Below, one piece after another: positions 1 through 8,566 of a stretch of 60,906 bases of DNA. The stretch spans positions 1 to 60,906 of the forward strand of contig CALKES010000007.1 of assembly GCA_938084715.1 (NCBI GenBank), in the 5' to 3' direction. The stretch is from Candidatus Bipolaricaulota bacterium (GTDB lineage Bacteria; Bipolaricaulota; Bipolaricaulia; Bipolaricaulales; Bipolaricaulaceae). The position numbers were made by a program, and so were the translations under genes. The first letter of the stretch is position 1, and every line of letters starts with the position of its first letter. Under the pieces are notes generated by a model. The model had not been told where the DNA came from. It worked only from the letters and a program-made list of their open reading frames with translations, and ran no database searches.

Positions 1-243
1 GACCCGGATCACGAGTGGGCCCACTACCAGCTCGGGGAGGTGGCGCGGCTTCGGTACCTGTGGGCCGAGGCCCGGGCCCACTACGAGCGGGCCCTCGCGA
101 TCGTCCAGAAGAAGGAGCGGGAGATCCAGGCCCAGTACGGAAGGCCGGTTTCCCTCACCGACCTTCAGGGGCTGCGGGCCCAGGAGACCCGCCTCCGGGA
201 GCTCCGGGGACGGGTTGAGGCGATCCTCCGCCAGATCCCCTAG
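1..243 (+). CDS. C-terminal end of a TPR-like protein (5' truncated by window)
   Basis: An open frame runs from the first base to the stop at 241-243 with no start inside the window, so this is the last 80 residues of a longer protein. The residues fit a tetratricopeptide helix pair: alternating small and aromatic positions around HYQLGEVARL and ARAHYERALAI. A charged, probably coiled-coil tail rich in Lys, Glu and Arg follows. TPR repeats mediate protein-protein contacts, but nothing here shows the partner. The next gene starts about 60 bases downstream on the same strand behind its own possible promoter. Confidence 0.6.
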   Translation, partial: DPDHEWAHYQLGEVARLRYLWAEARAHYERALAIVQKKEREIQAQYGRPVSLTDLQGLRAQETRLRELRGRVEAILRQIP

Positions 244-301
244 CCCTGGCAGGAAGGCCAGTCCCCGCCTACACTTGGGCCCAGACCGAGGAGGAACAGG
301 A

Positions 302-1924
302 ATGCGCACCCTTTCGCAAGTGCTCGATGAGACCGCTCGGAAGTTCCCCGACCGCCCCGCCGTCCTTTACGAGGGGCGGACGATCTCCTACCGGGACCTC
401 GCCGGCGAGGTGGACCGCCTCGCCGCAGGCCTCGTGAAGCTCGGGATCGAGCCCGGGGACAAGGTCGCGATCTGGATGTCCAACGTCCCGGAGTGGATCG
501 CAGCCTATTTTGCCATCGCCAAGGTCGGGGCCGTGGTCGTCCCCATGAACACCCGCTACAAGACCCACGAGGTGGAGTACATCCTCGGAAACGCCGAGGC
601 GAAGGCGGTGTTCGTCGCCCAGGGGTTCCTCGGGATCGACTACGCGGCGATGCTCTCCGAGGTCCGCCCGAAGCTCCCCCTCCTCCGGGAGGCGATCACC
701 GTGGGAGGGGAGGCCCCGGGGCTTCGGCCCTACGCCGAGGTCCTAAAGCTCGGGGAGGACCAGGCGGCCCAGGCCGAGGTCGCCCGCCGGGTGAAGGGGA
801 TCGACCCCAACTCGTGCGTCTTCATCCTCTACACCTCCGGGACCACCGGCCACCCCAAGGGGGCGATGCTCTCCCACGTGAACATGTCGGAGAACGCCCG
901 GCAGATCACCGAGGTGATGCAGATCACGGAGAAGGACGTGTTCCTCCTCGCCGTCCCCTTCTTCCACTGCTTCGGGTGCGTGATGGGGATCCTCGGGGCG
1001 GTCACCTGGGGGGCGGCCATCGTCCCCATGCCCGTGTTCAAAGCCGACGAGGCCCTCCGCCTGATCGAGAAGCACCGGGTGAGCGTCCTGTACGGGGTTC
1101 CCACGATGTTCGTCCTGGAGCTCGAGGAGCAGCGGAAGGCGAAGGCCGCTGGAAAGCCCTACGACGTCTCCAGCCTCCGGACGGGGATCATGGCCGGGGC
1201 CCCCTGCCCGGTGGAGGTCATGCGGGGGACGATGGAGGAGCTCCGGTGCAACGTGTGCATCTGCTACGGGCTCACCGAGGCCTCGCCCGTGATCACGATG
1301 ACCCGCTTTGAGGACCCCCTCGACAAGCGGGTGGAGACGGTGGGGAAACCCCTCCCTGGGATCGAGGTCAAGATCGTGGACGACGCGGGGAAGACCGTGC
1401 CGCTGGGGCAGACCGGGGAGCTCGCCTGCCGGGGGTACAACGTGATGCTGGGGTACTGGAAGAACCCCGAGGCGACCCGGCAGGTGATCGACGAGGAGGG
1501 CTGGCTCTACTCTGGGGACCTCGCGACCCTCGACGAGGAGGGGTATGTCCGGATCGTGGGCCGGAAGAAGGACATGTACATCGTGGGGGGGTTCAACGTC
1601 TACCCCGCGGAGGTGGAGGAGGTCCTGTTCACCCACCCCGGGGTCCAGAACGTGGCCGTGGTCGGGGTCCCCGACGCGGTGATGGGGGAGGTGGGGATGG
1701 CGTTCATCATCCCCCGGGACGGCCACACCCTCGACCCCCAGGAGGTCGTGGACTTCTGCGCCCGCCAGATCGCGGCGTTCAAGGTGCCCCGGTACGTCGT
1801 GATTGGGGAGCCGTTCCCGATGACGGCCTCGGGCAAGGTCCAGAAGTTCAAGCTCGCCGAGCGGGGCCGCGAGCTCGTCGCCTCGGGGAAGGTCCCCAAG
1901 CTCGAGCCCCGGAAGTCCAAGTAG
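302..1924 (+). CDS. Acyl-CoA synthetase (AMP-forming fatty-acid-CoA ligase)
   Basis: The 540-residue protein belongs to the ANL adenylating superfamily and should activate a fatty acid to acyl-AMP and then acyl-CoA. Visible motifs are the phosphate loop YTSGTTGHPKG near residue 177, YGLTEAS near 322, the hinge and motif around GRKKDM near 419, and the C-terminal catalytic Lys in SGKVQKF near 510. The ATG at 302 is preferred over upstream in-frame starts because AGGAGGAAC lies just before it and family homology begins here. A TACACT hexamer at 270-275 could be its -10 box. Chain-length preference cannot be read. A second, more divergent ligase lies at 20164-21834. Confidence 0.9.
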   Translation: MRTLSQVLDETARKFPDRPAVLYEGRTISYRDLAGEVDRLAAGLVKLGIEPGDKVAIWMSNVPEWIAAYFAIAKVGAVVVPMNTRYKTHEVEYILGNAEAKAVFVAQGFLGIDYAAMLSEVRPKLPLLREAITVGGEAPGLRPYAEVLKLGEDQAAQAEVARRVKGIDPNSCVFILYTSGTTGHPKGAMLSHVNMSENARQITEVMQITEKDVFLLAVPFFHCFGCVMGILGAVTWGAAIVPMPVFKADEALRLIEKHRVSVLYGVPTMFVLELEEQRKAKAAGKPYDVSSLRTGIMAGAPCPVEVMRGTMEELRCNVCICYGLTEASPVITMTRFEDPLDKRVETVGKPLPGIEVKIVDDAGKTVPLGQTGELACRGYNVMLGYWKNPEATRQVIDEEGWLYSGDLATLDEEGYVRIVGRKKDMYIVGGFNVYPAEVEEVLFTHPGVQNVAVVGVPDAVMGEVGMAFIIPRDGHTLDPQEVVDFCARQIAAFKVPRYVVIGEPFPMTASGKVQKFKLAERGRELVASGKVPKLEPRKSK

Positions 1925-1928
1925 GGGG

Positions 1929-2678
1929 TCACCGCCGGGCGGTCTGTGCGATCGCCCAAAAGGCGTCGGGGTCCAGGGACGCCCCCCCGACGAGGGCCCC
2001 GTCGAGCTCGGGGAGCCGGAGGAACTCCCCGGCGTTCTCGGGCTTGACCGACCCCCCGTACTGGATCCTCACCCCCTCGGACCCTTCGCCAAACCGGTCC
2101 CGGAGCCAGGCCCGGATCCGGGCGGCCATCTCCCGGGCGTCGGCGGGGTGAGCGGCGACCCCGGTCCCGATCGCCCACACCGGCTCGTAGGCGACCACGA
2201 GCCCCCCGGGGCTCCCCAGGCCCTCGAGCCCAAGGGCGAGCTGCCCCTCGACGACCGGCCACGCCCGGCCCGTCTTCCGCTCCTCCAGGGTTTCCCCCAC
2301 GCAGAGGATCGGGGCAAGGCCCGCCGCGGACACGGCCCGGACCTTCCCCCCCACGAACCGGTCGTCCTCAAAGAAGAGTTTCCGTCGCTCGGAGTGGCCG
2401 CAGAGGACGTAGCGGACCCCAAGTTCGGCGAGCTGGAGGACCGACACCTCGCCCGTGTACGCCCCCGCGGGCTCTGGATGAACGTTTTGGGCCCCAAGCC
2501 GGACTGGGCTTCCTCGGAGGGCCCGCGCCGCCTCGGGGAGGAGGGGGAAGGAGGGGAACACCGCGAGCTCCACCCCTGGCTCGGGGGGGACCAAGTCCAG
2601 AAGCCGCTTCAGGTAGGTCCTCGCCTCCCAGGCCGTCTTGTGCATCTTCCAGTTCGCCGCCACGAGGGGTACGCGCAC
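1929..2678 (-). CDS. tpiA: Triosephosphate isomerase
   Basis: TpiA interconverts dihydroxyacetone phosphate and glyceraldehyde 3-phosphate in glycolysis and gluconeogenesis. The 249-residue protein has the N-terminal NWKMH with substrate-binding Lys11, catalytic His95 in CGHSERR, catalytic Glu165 in AYEPVWAIGTG, and the phosphate-binding YGGSV and GGASL loops. The start is taken as GTG at 2678, preceded by AAAGGAGGA with a short spacer; an ATG at 2702 has no ribosome site. The gene ends 4 bases from the convergent ligase gene. Its ribosome-binding region overlaps the -35 box of the divergent slipin promoter. Confidence 0.95.
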   Translation of the reverse strand: MRVPLVAANWKMHKTAWEARTYLKRLLDLVPPEPGVELAVFPSFPLLPEAARALRGSPVRLGAQNVHPEPAGAYTGEVSVLQLAELGVRYVLCGHSERRKLFFEDDRFVGGKVRAVSAAGLAPILCVGETLEERKTGRAWPVVEGQLALGLEGLGSPGGLVVAYEPVWAIGTGVAAHPADAREMAARIRAWLRDRFGEGSEGVRIQYGGSVKPENAGEFLRLPELDGALVGGASLDPDAFWAIAQTARR

Positions 2679-2688
2679 CGCTCCTCCT

Positions 2689-2718
2689 TTGACAAGCCCC
2701 ATCGTAGGCGCCTATCAT
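2689..2718 (+). promoter_or_regulatory. Promoter of the slipin gene (TTGACA-N18-TATCAT)
   Basis: A perfect TTGACA at 2689-2694 and TATCAT at 2713-2718 are 18 bases apart, upstream of the slipin ATG at 2741. The -35 box lies on the complement of the tpiA ribosome-binding site, so the divergent genes share this short stretch. Confidence 0.7.
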
Positions 2719-2740
2719 GCCGCAGGCAAAGGAGGGGCGC

Positions 2741-3487
2741 ATGGTGACGGGTCTAGTCGTTGCGGCGCTGGTGATCCTTTTCCTCTCCAGCGCGATCCGG
2801 GTGGTGCGGGAGTACGAGCGGGGGGTGATCTTCCGGCTCGGAAGGCTTGTCGGGGCGAAAGGGCCGGGGCTCTTCTTCATCATTCCTCTCGTGGACAAGA
2901 TGGTGAAGGTGGACCTCCGGACGATCACCCTCGACGTCCCGCCCCAGGAGGTCATCACCCGGGACAACGTCCCGGTGAACGTGAACGCGGTTGTCTACTT
3001 CCGGGTCATGGACCCCCAGGCGGCGGTGGTCGAGGTCCTCGACTTCATCGAGGCCACGCGGCAGATTTCGATGACGACGCTGCGGTCGGTCCTGGGGCGC
3101 GTGGAGCTCGACGACATCCTCGCCGAGCGGGAGAAGCTCAACCGGGAACTCCAGCAGATCATCGACGAGCACACCGACCCCTGGGGGATCAAGGTGAGCA
3201 CGGTCGAGATCAAGGACGTGAAGATCCCGACTGAGATGCAGCGGGCGATCGCCCGGCAGGCGGAGGCGGAGCGGGAGCGGCGGAGCAAGGTCATCAACGC
3301 CGAAGGGGAGCTCCAGGCGGCGGAGAAGCTCCGGGAGGCTGCGGCGATCATGCGCGAGGCGCCCGGGGCGCTTCAGCTCCGGTACCTCCAGACCTTGTCG
3401 GAGATCTCCACCGAGAACGCGACCACGATCGTGTTCCCGGTTCCGATCGAGCTCCTCGAGGCCCTCCGCGGCCGGCCCCAGGGTTGA
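2741..3487 (+). CDS. Slipin / stomatin-family SPFH membrane protein
   Basis: A 248-residue SPFH (band 7) protein of the slipin group. One hydrophobic N-terminal segment at about residues 3-20 is followed by the SPFH core, including [12 protein letters not shown] and the PGLFFIIP turn. A helical region rich in Glu, Ala and Arg ([20 protein letters not shown]) follows, where family members oligomerise. Slipins form membrane microdomain scaffolds and are often paired with an NfeD-type membrane protein, but no NfeD gene is visible here. ATG 2741 follows AAAGGAGG; an earlier ATG at 2717 lies inside the -10 box. The stop overlaps the next gene's TTG start. Confidence 0.9.
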   Translation: MVTGLVVAALVILFLSSAIRVVREYERGVIFRLGRLVGAKGPGLFFIIPLVDKMVKVDLRTITLDVPPQEVITRDNVPVNVNAVVYFRVMDPQAAVVEVLDFIEATRQISMTTLRSVLGRVELDDILAEREKLNRELQQIIDEHTDPWGIKVSTVEIKDVKIPTEMQRAIARQAEAERERRSKVINAEGELQAAEKLREAAAIMREAPGALQLRYLQTLSEISTENATTIVFPVPIELLEALRGRPQG

Positions 3488-4218
3488 GGGTCTGCACACT
3501 CGGGAGTGGGTCCACGGGGAACGCCCTCCTCGTCGAGGGGCCGGGCGGGCTCCTCCTCGTGGACGCGGGGCTTCCCTGGCGGGAGCTCCAGGCGAGGGCC
3601 TCCCGGGCGGGCTTCAGCCTAAAGGGGCTCCAGGCGGCCCTCCTCACCCACGAGCACAGCGACCACGTCCGGGGGCTGGACCCCCTCCTCCGGAGGGGGG
3701 TTGAGGTTTACGCCAGCGCCGGGACCCTCCGGGCCCTGGGGATCCGGGGAACGGCCCTCGCTCCGGGGATCGAGCTTGGGGGAATCCGGGTCTTCCCCTT
3801 CTCTACCTCCCACGACGCCGCGGAGCCGGTGGGGGTGCGGCTTGAGGCGAACGGGTCCCGGGTCGGGATCGCGACCGACCTCGGGCAGGTGACCTCGGCC
3901 GTCCTGGAGGCCCTCGACGGGTGCTCCACGGTCGTCCTCGAGGCGAACCACGACGTGGAGCGGCTCCTTGCGGGTCCCTACCCCTGGCCCCTCAAGCTCC
4001 GGATCCTCGGGCCCGAGGGGCACCTCGCGAACGAGGACGCCGGTCAGGCGATCCGCCTCCTGGGAGACGGGGTCCGGGAGGTCCTCCTCGCCCACCTTTC
4101 GCTGGAGAACAACACGCCGTCCCTGGCCCTGGAGACCGTGGCCGCGGCCCTGGACGGCTGGAAGGGCCGGCTCTACCTCACCTACCCCGACCGCCCGAGC
4201 GTCGTCGTCGGCGCGTAG
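3484..4218 (+). CDS. WalJ/YycJ-like metallo-beta-lactamase-fold hydrolase
   Basis: A 244-residue MBL-fold protein starting at TTG 3484, which overlaps the slipin stop in TTGA. The start [13 protein letters not shown] and the zinc motif THEHSDH are typical of the YycJ/WalJ family. ATDLGQ and the EANHD segment supply further metal ligands. In Firmicutes WalJ is linked to coordinating DNA replication and cell division; other members are nucleases or phosphodiesterases. Its role here is unknown. Tight coupling suggests co-transcription with the slipin gene. Its last 37 bases overlap the convergent ftsI end. Confidence 0.8.
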   Translation: MRVCTLGSGSTGNALLVEGPGGLLLVDAGLPWRELQARASRAGFSLKGLQAALLTHEHSDHVRGLDPLLRRGVEVYASAGTLRALGIRGTALAPGIELGGIRVFPFSTSHDAAEPVGVRLEANGSRVGIATDLGQVTSAVLEALDGCSTVVLEANHDVERLLAGPYPWPLKLRILGPEGHLANEDAGQAIRLLGDGVREVLLAHLSLENNTPSLALETVAAALDGWKGRLYLTYPDRPSVVVGA

Positions 4219-5885
4219 GGGCGGACGATCCCCAAGGACGCCATCCCCCGGACGATCTGGCCCACGCTCGGAACGGCGGTCGTCCCGCTCCAGAACTCGG
4301 GATTCCGGCTCGTCTGGTAGATGACGAGGACGGTGTACTCCGGGTCCTCCCAGGGGAAGAACGCGGCCATCCCCGTGGTCACGTGGTCGGGGACGTACCC
4401 CCGGCCGGGGAGGGCCATCTCCGCGGTCCCCGACTTCCCCCCGACGTTGAACCCCTGAACCGCGGCCGGGGTCCCGGTCCCCACGTTCACGGTGTAACCG
4501 AGGATCTCCCGCATCGCCCGGCACGCCTCGGGGGTGGCGATCCTCCCCCGGGGCTCGGGGGGCCCCGGGAGGAGGCGGGGCCGCAGAAGCGTCCCCCCGT
4601 TGGCCATCGCGGCAAACGCCGCCCCAAGCTGGATCCCCGTCACGGCGACCCCCTGCCCAAACGAGGCCACCGCGAGGTCGAGCTCAGTCCACCCCTCCTT
4701 GGGGTTGAGGATCCCCGCGACCTCGCCGGGGAGCTCGATCCCCGTCTTCTGGCCGAACCCCATCCGGGTGAGGTAGGTGTACGTTTTCTCGATCCCCAGC
4801 CGCTGGGCGACCTGGACGAGGACGGTATTCACGCTCTCGGCCATCGCCCGTCGGAACGTGACCGGGCCGTAGCTCCTCCCCCGAGCGTTCTTGACCGACG
4901 TTCGGCCGACGAGGATCGGGGAGTCCCCGGAGAAGACCTCGTCGGCGAAGACGAGCCCCTGGTCGAGGGCGGCGAGGCCCACGAGGGCCTTGAACGTGGA
5001 CCCGGGCTCGAACACGTGGCTGACGGACCAGGGGACGAGGAGGTTCGGGTCGGGCTTGGCGGGGTCGGGGGCCGGGCCGTGGGCGAGGGCGAGGATTTCG
5101 CCGGTTTTGGGGTTCATCACGAGGGCGAACCCCCGGTCCGCGCCGGGGTAGGTGGCGAGCCCCCGGGCGATCTCCCGCTCGCACACCCACTGGATTCGGG
5201 CGTCGAGGGTGAGGCGGAGGTCGTTCCCTGGGGCCCCGGAGTCCTCCTCCCACAGGTCGTACACCTGGCCCCCCGGACCCCGGAGGAGGCGGACGACCCG
5301 CGGCCTCCCCGCGAGCTCCCCGTCGAACAGGAGCTCGAGTCCGGCGAGCCCGTGCCCGTCTACCCCCACGATCCCCAGGACCGCGAGGGCCAGGGGGCCC
5401 TGGGGGTAGGCCCGCTTCCAGGAGTCGAAGAAGAGGAGGCCCCGGATCCCCTGGGCCTTGGCCTGGGCCTGGAGCTTCTTCCCCACCGCGTAGTCCACCC
5501 CCCGGGCGATCCAGGTGAAGTACGCCTGCCGGTACACCTTCTCCCGGGCCTCGGCCCGGCTCAAGCCGAGCTCCCGGACGAGGAGGTCCACGAGGAGCTC
5601 GGGCTTCGTGACAAGGGTGTTGTCGAGGGCGATCTCGTAGGCGGGGACGTCGTAGGCGAGGGGGACCCCGTTTCGGTCGAGGATCGCCCCCCGACGGGCG
5701 GGGATTTCGATCCGGTCCTCCTGGATCGCCTGGGCGAGGGCCGACCAGCGGCCGTGCTCGACGACCTGGAGCTGGACGAGGCGGCCGACGACGAGGAGGC
5801 CGCCCAACCCCAGGACAAGGAACGCCACCGCGGCGCGGTTAACGGCCTCCCCCTTCGAGGACGAGGTAGCGGGTCCGCTTCTCAT
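4182..5885 (-). CDS. ftsI: Peptidoglycan transpeptidase FtsI (class B PBP)
   Basis: A 567-residue class B penicillin-binding protein: short cytoplasmic start, one membrane helix at about residues 18-38, a dimerisation/pedestal domain containing RRGAILDRNG, and a transpeptidase domain. Active-site motifs are SxxK in EPGSTFK, SxN in AESVNT and K(S/T)G in GGKSGTAEM. It crosslinks septal peptidoglycan. Gene order rsmH-ftsL-ftsI matches the start of a division and cell-wall cluster and supports FtsI over other PBPs. ATG 5885 lies inside the ftsL end (47-base overlap). A GTG at 5828 is possible, but the GA-rich ribosome site is too far from it. Confidence 0.92.
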   Translation of the reverse strand: MRSGPATSSSKGEAVNRAAVAFLVLGLGGLLVVGRLVQLQVVEHGRWSALAQAIQEDRIEIPARRGAILDRNGVPLAYDVPAYEIALDNTLVTKPELLVDLLVRELGLSRAEAREKVYRQAYFTWIARGVDYAVGKKLQAQAKAQGIRGLLFFDSWKRAYPQGPLALAVLGIVGVDGHGLAGLELLFDGELAGRPRVVRLLRGPGGQVYDLWEEDSGAPGNDLRLTLDARIQWVCEREIARGLATYPGADRGFALVMNPKTGEILALAHGPAPDPAKPDPNLLVPWSVSHVFEPGSTFKALVGLAALDQGLVFADEVFSGDSPILVGRTSVKNARGRSYGPVTFRRAMAESVNTVLVQVAQRLGIEKTYTYLTRMGFGQKTGIELPGEVAGILNPKEGWTELDLAVASFGQGVAVTGIQLGAAFAAMANGGTLLRPRLLPGPPEPRGRIATPEACRAMREILGYTVNVGTGTPAAVQGFNVGGKSGTAEMALPGRGYVPDHVTTGMAAFFPWEDPEYTVLVIYQTSRNPEFWSGTTAVPSVGQIVRGMASLGIVRPYAPTTTLGRSG

Positions 5886-6153
5886 CGAACGGCACCATCC
5901 CCAGGGCCTGGGCCCGGACGGCGATCTCCTCGAGGGAGTAGGCCCGGTCCACCTGGTAGACGAGGTCCAGGCGCACCCGCTCGAGCTCCTCCAGAGATAG
6001 GACGAGCTGGGCCCGCTGGGCCCGGAGGCCGGCGAGGATCGTCCCCTGCCAGAGGTAGAGGAAGACGAGCCCGGCCACGAGGGTTCCCGCGGCGATCACG
6101 AGCGCCGCCTCCCTCCAGCCGGTTCCTCCCCTTCCAAATGCCCTCCTCTCCAC
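5839..6153 (-). CDS. ftsL: FtsL-like division protein
   Basis: A 104-residue bitopic protein. A basic cytoplasmic N-terminus is followed by one membrane helix at about residues 15-38 and then a heptad-like Leu/Val-rich coiled coil (residues 40-75). This is the FtsL architecture, where the coiled coil pairs with FtsB/DivIC and recruits FtsI and FtsW to the septum. FtsL sequences are poorly conserved, so the call rests on size, topology and position between rsmH and ftsI. Its end overlaps the ftsI start. Confidence 0.75.
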   Translation of the reverse strand: MERRAFGRGGTGWREAALVIAAGTLVAGLVFLYLWQGTILAGLRAQRAQLVLSLEELERVRLDLVYQVDRAYSLEEIAVRAQALGMVPFDEKRTRYLVLEGGGR

Positions 6154-6200
6154 GGTGACGAGCGTACGGCCCGCGGGGGCGGCGCTTCGGGACAGGCGAC

Positions 6201-7106
6201 CTAGGGGGACCCGACCTCGGGCACCCGCCCGGCGCGGAGCTTCGCCGACCGGGCCCGGGGGTTCCGGGCGAGTTCTTCCTCCCCCGGCGTCACGGGCTTC
6301 TTCGTCAGAATCTCTACCCGTCCGGCGAGGGCCTCCGTGCGGAGGAAGCGCTTCGCGATCCGGTCCTCGAGGGAGTGGAACGAGATCACGCCCAGGACCC
6401 CCCCGGGGCGGAGGAGGGAGAGGGCGGCGGGGAGCGCCCCCTGGAGGGCCGAGAGCTCGTCGTTCACCGCGATCCGCAGGGCCTGGAAGGTCCGCGTCGC
6501 GGGGTGGATCCGGTGGCGGCCCGGGGGGTAGACGCGGGCGACGAGGGAGGCGAGCTCTCCAGTGGTCCGGATCGGCCGGGCGCCGGCGATCGCCCGGGCG
6601 ATCCTCCGGGCGTACCGCTCCTCCCCGTACTCGAGGAGGATCCGGGCGAGGTCACGCTCGGGGAGACCGTTCACGAGGTCGGCGGCCGTCGTGGAGGCGT
6701 CGGGGTCCATCCGCATGTCCAGGGGCCCGTCGGCGGAGAAGGAAAACCCGCGCCCGGGCGAGTCGAGCTGGAGGGAGGAGACCCCGAGGTCGAAGAGGAC
6801 CCCGTCCAAGGGGGGGAGCCCGAGGGGGGCGACGAGGGCCCGGAGGTCCCGGAAGTTCCCCCGGAGGAAGGTCGCCCGGTCTCCGAAGGGGGCGAGGCGC
6901 TCTTGGGCTAAGGCCAGGGCCTCGGGGTCCCGGTCGATCCCCACGACCCGCGCCCCGCGGGAGAGGAGGGCTTCCGCGTGGCCGCCCAGGCCCACGGTAG
7001 CGTCGAGGAACGTCTTCCCCGGCCGGGGATCGAGGAAGGCCACGACCTCCGCCACGAGGACCGGCGCGTGGCGCTTCGTCGAGGGGTAACCGACGTCTTC
7101 CATCAC
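6201..7106 (-). CDS. rsmH: 16S rRNA (cytosine-1402-N4)-methyltransferase RsmH
   Basis: RsmH (MraW) adds the N4 methyl group at C1402 of 16S rRNA in the ribosomal P site. The 301-residue protein has the N-terminal HAPVLVAEVV, SAM loop DATVGLGGHAEALL, DLGVSS, the DMRMD segment, and the C-terminal FHSLEDRIAKRF and ARSAKLR signatures. The start is taken as GTG 7106, 11 bases after GGAGG; the adjacent ATG 7103 is equally possible. It is the first recognisable gene of the division block. No mraZ lies upstream; the surface-hydrolase gene lies there instead. Confidence 0.95.
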   Translation of the reverse strand: MMEDVGYPSTKRHAPVLVAEVVAFLDPRPGKTFLDATVGLGGHAEALLSRGARVVGIDRDPEALALAQERLAPFGDRATFLRGNFRDLRALVAPLGLPPLDGVLFDLGVSSLQLDSPGRGFSFSADGPLDMRMDPDASTTAADLVNGLPERDLARILLEYGEERYARRIARAIAGARPIRTTGELASLVARVYPPGRHRIHPATRTFQALRIAVNDELSALQGALPAALSLLRPGGVLGVISFHSLEDRIAKRFLRTEALAGRVEILTKKPVTPGEEELARNPRARSAKLRAGRVPEVGSP

Positions 7107-7188
7107 CGCGTGGGCGGCCTCCAACCCGTCGGGTCGAACTCGGGTTGGTTCGACAGCCGAAGGACGGGGTTGGAGGGTGCGTGCACGT

Positions 7189-8565
7189 CTACCACGTTCG
7201 GACGAGGACCGTGCCCCGGTTGGTCTCCCACCGAGCGAAGGTCCATCGGTCGGAGAGTTCGAGGACTGCGGCGAGCTGGAGGATCGGGTCGGGGACGGAC
7301 TCCGGGGCGAGGAGCCCCCGGATGTTCCCGTACGTCACGGGGATGTTCGCGTCGTTGTCCGGGGCCCCGCGAACCCCGGGGGCCAGGGCGGAGACGTAGG
7401 CCGAATCGGGGTTGAGGCGGATCCAGGGGATCCCCGCCTCTACCCACCCCTGGTACTGGAGGACGAGGTGGGGGTAGTCCGGGGTGTTCTGGACGTGGTC
7501 CTGGACGGAGCCGATGACGATGACCCGGAGGTCGGGGTTCGCCGCGAGGGCCGCCCCGTAGGAGCGGCTCATGTCCCGGATCTCCCAGAACCGGCGCGCC
7601 TCCTCCAAGGTCGCGACGTCGGAGGGCCAGGGGCTGAGGAGGCCCCGGGCGACGGCCGCCTCCAGGGCTTGGACGGAGTGGACCCGCTTCTCCCTCCCCC
7701 CAAACGTCCCCGTGTACGTCCCCAGGGCGTAGTCCCCGGGGTCGTAGCGACTGTTTCCGTTCAGGTCGTGGTAGAGGACGCCAAGGCCTGGGCCTCCCCG
7801 GGGGCCGGTCGTCCCGGAGTGGGCCGTGGGGTCCCAGCGGAGGTTGGCGTAGTTCACCTCGCACCGGACCCCGTCGGGGGTGAGGCGGCAGGTGCCGGGG
7901 ACGTAGGCGGGGTTCGGCTCCTCCCGGCCCCCGAGGTCCACGGTGGTGAACGGGACCCCAGCCGGGTTCTCCCAGCCCACGTACCAGTCCACGGCCATCT
8001 CCCCCCCGAAGAGCCCCAGGGCGGCGACGGCGGTGTTCCCGCCGTTGGAGAGGCCGATCAGGCCCACCTGGGTGATCGAGTACGGGAGGAGGTCAGCGAC
8101 CGCGCACCCGGCCGTGGTGAGGGCCTCCCCCCGGAGAAGCCGGACCACGTCCCGGAGCGCCCGGAGGGAGCCCTGGCCCCGGTGGTCGTAGGTCCCCCCC
8201 GAGGGGAGGGGCGGCCGTCCACCCCCGGGGAAGGCGAACACCACGTGGATCAGCCCTTGGGCGACGTAGGGGTTGGGCGTGGGGCGCGGAGGGAGGTCCA
8301 CGGAGCCGGGTGTGTCGGCCCCGGGGACCTCGACGACCGCCGCCGTCCCCTCCCCGTACCGCGGCCGGTCGGGGTAGGTGAGCCGGACGACGATCCCCCC
8401 GTCCGGGGCGGACTCCGAGGCGATCCAGACGACTGCCGTCCAACCCCCGGGGACGCGCTCCCGCGGGGGAGGGGTGCAGGTGGCCCAGCCAAGAGCACTC
8501 CCCAGGGCGAGGCCGGCGACGAGCCCAAGGATGAGCTTCCCGCGGTCCCTCGGGGGACGGGGCAC
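7189..8565 (-). CDS. Secreted or membrane-anchored alpha/beta-hydrolase-like protein
   Basis: A 458-residue protein with a basic start and one hydrophobic segment at residues 9-28, acting as a signal or anchor. The nucleophile elbow GLSNGGN is preceded by a strand-turn of the alpha/beta-hydrolase fold, and GRGGR-type turns and a VVFAFPGGG segment precede it. A motif LNGNSRYDPGDYALG resembles dockerin-like calcium loops. Late Asp and His residues (NDANIPVTYG, SVQDHVQNTP) could complete a triad. The family may be a peptidase or esterase, with no substrate evident. GTG 8565 follows the stop of the upstream aminotransferase by one base, behind a GAAGGGG ribosome site, so the two are probably co-transcribed. 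Confidence 0.6.
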   Translation of the reverse strand: MPRPPRDRGKLILGLVAGLALGSALGWATCTPPPRERVPGGWTAVVWIASESAPDGGIVVRLTYPDRPRYGEGTAAVVEVPGADTPGSVDLPPRPTPNPYVAQGLIHVVFAFPGGGRPPLPSGGTYDHRGQGSLRALRDVVRLLRGEALTTAGCAVADLLPYSITQVGLIGLSNGGNTAVAALGLFGGEMAVDWYVGWENPAGVPFTTVDLGGREEPNPAYVPGTCRLTPDGVRCEVNYANLRWDPTAHSGTTGPRGGPGLGVLYHDLNGNSRYDPGDYALGTYTGTFGGREKRVHSVQALEAAVARGLLSPWPSDVATLEEARRFWEIRDMSRSYGAALAANPDLRVIVIGSVQDHVQNTPDYPHLVLQYQGWVEAGIPWIRLNPDSAYVSALAPGVRGAPDNDANIPVTYGNIRGLLAPESVPDPILQLAAVLELSDRWTFARWETNRGTVLVRTW

Positions 8566-8566
8566 G

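Noticed and set aside
3921-6158. A 745-residue plus-strand open frame over ftsI
   Set aside because: Shadow of ftsI; composition is Pro/Gly/Arg-rich and no motif is present.
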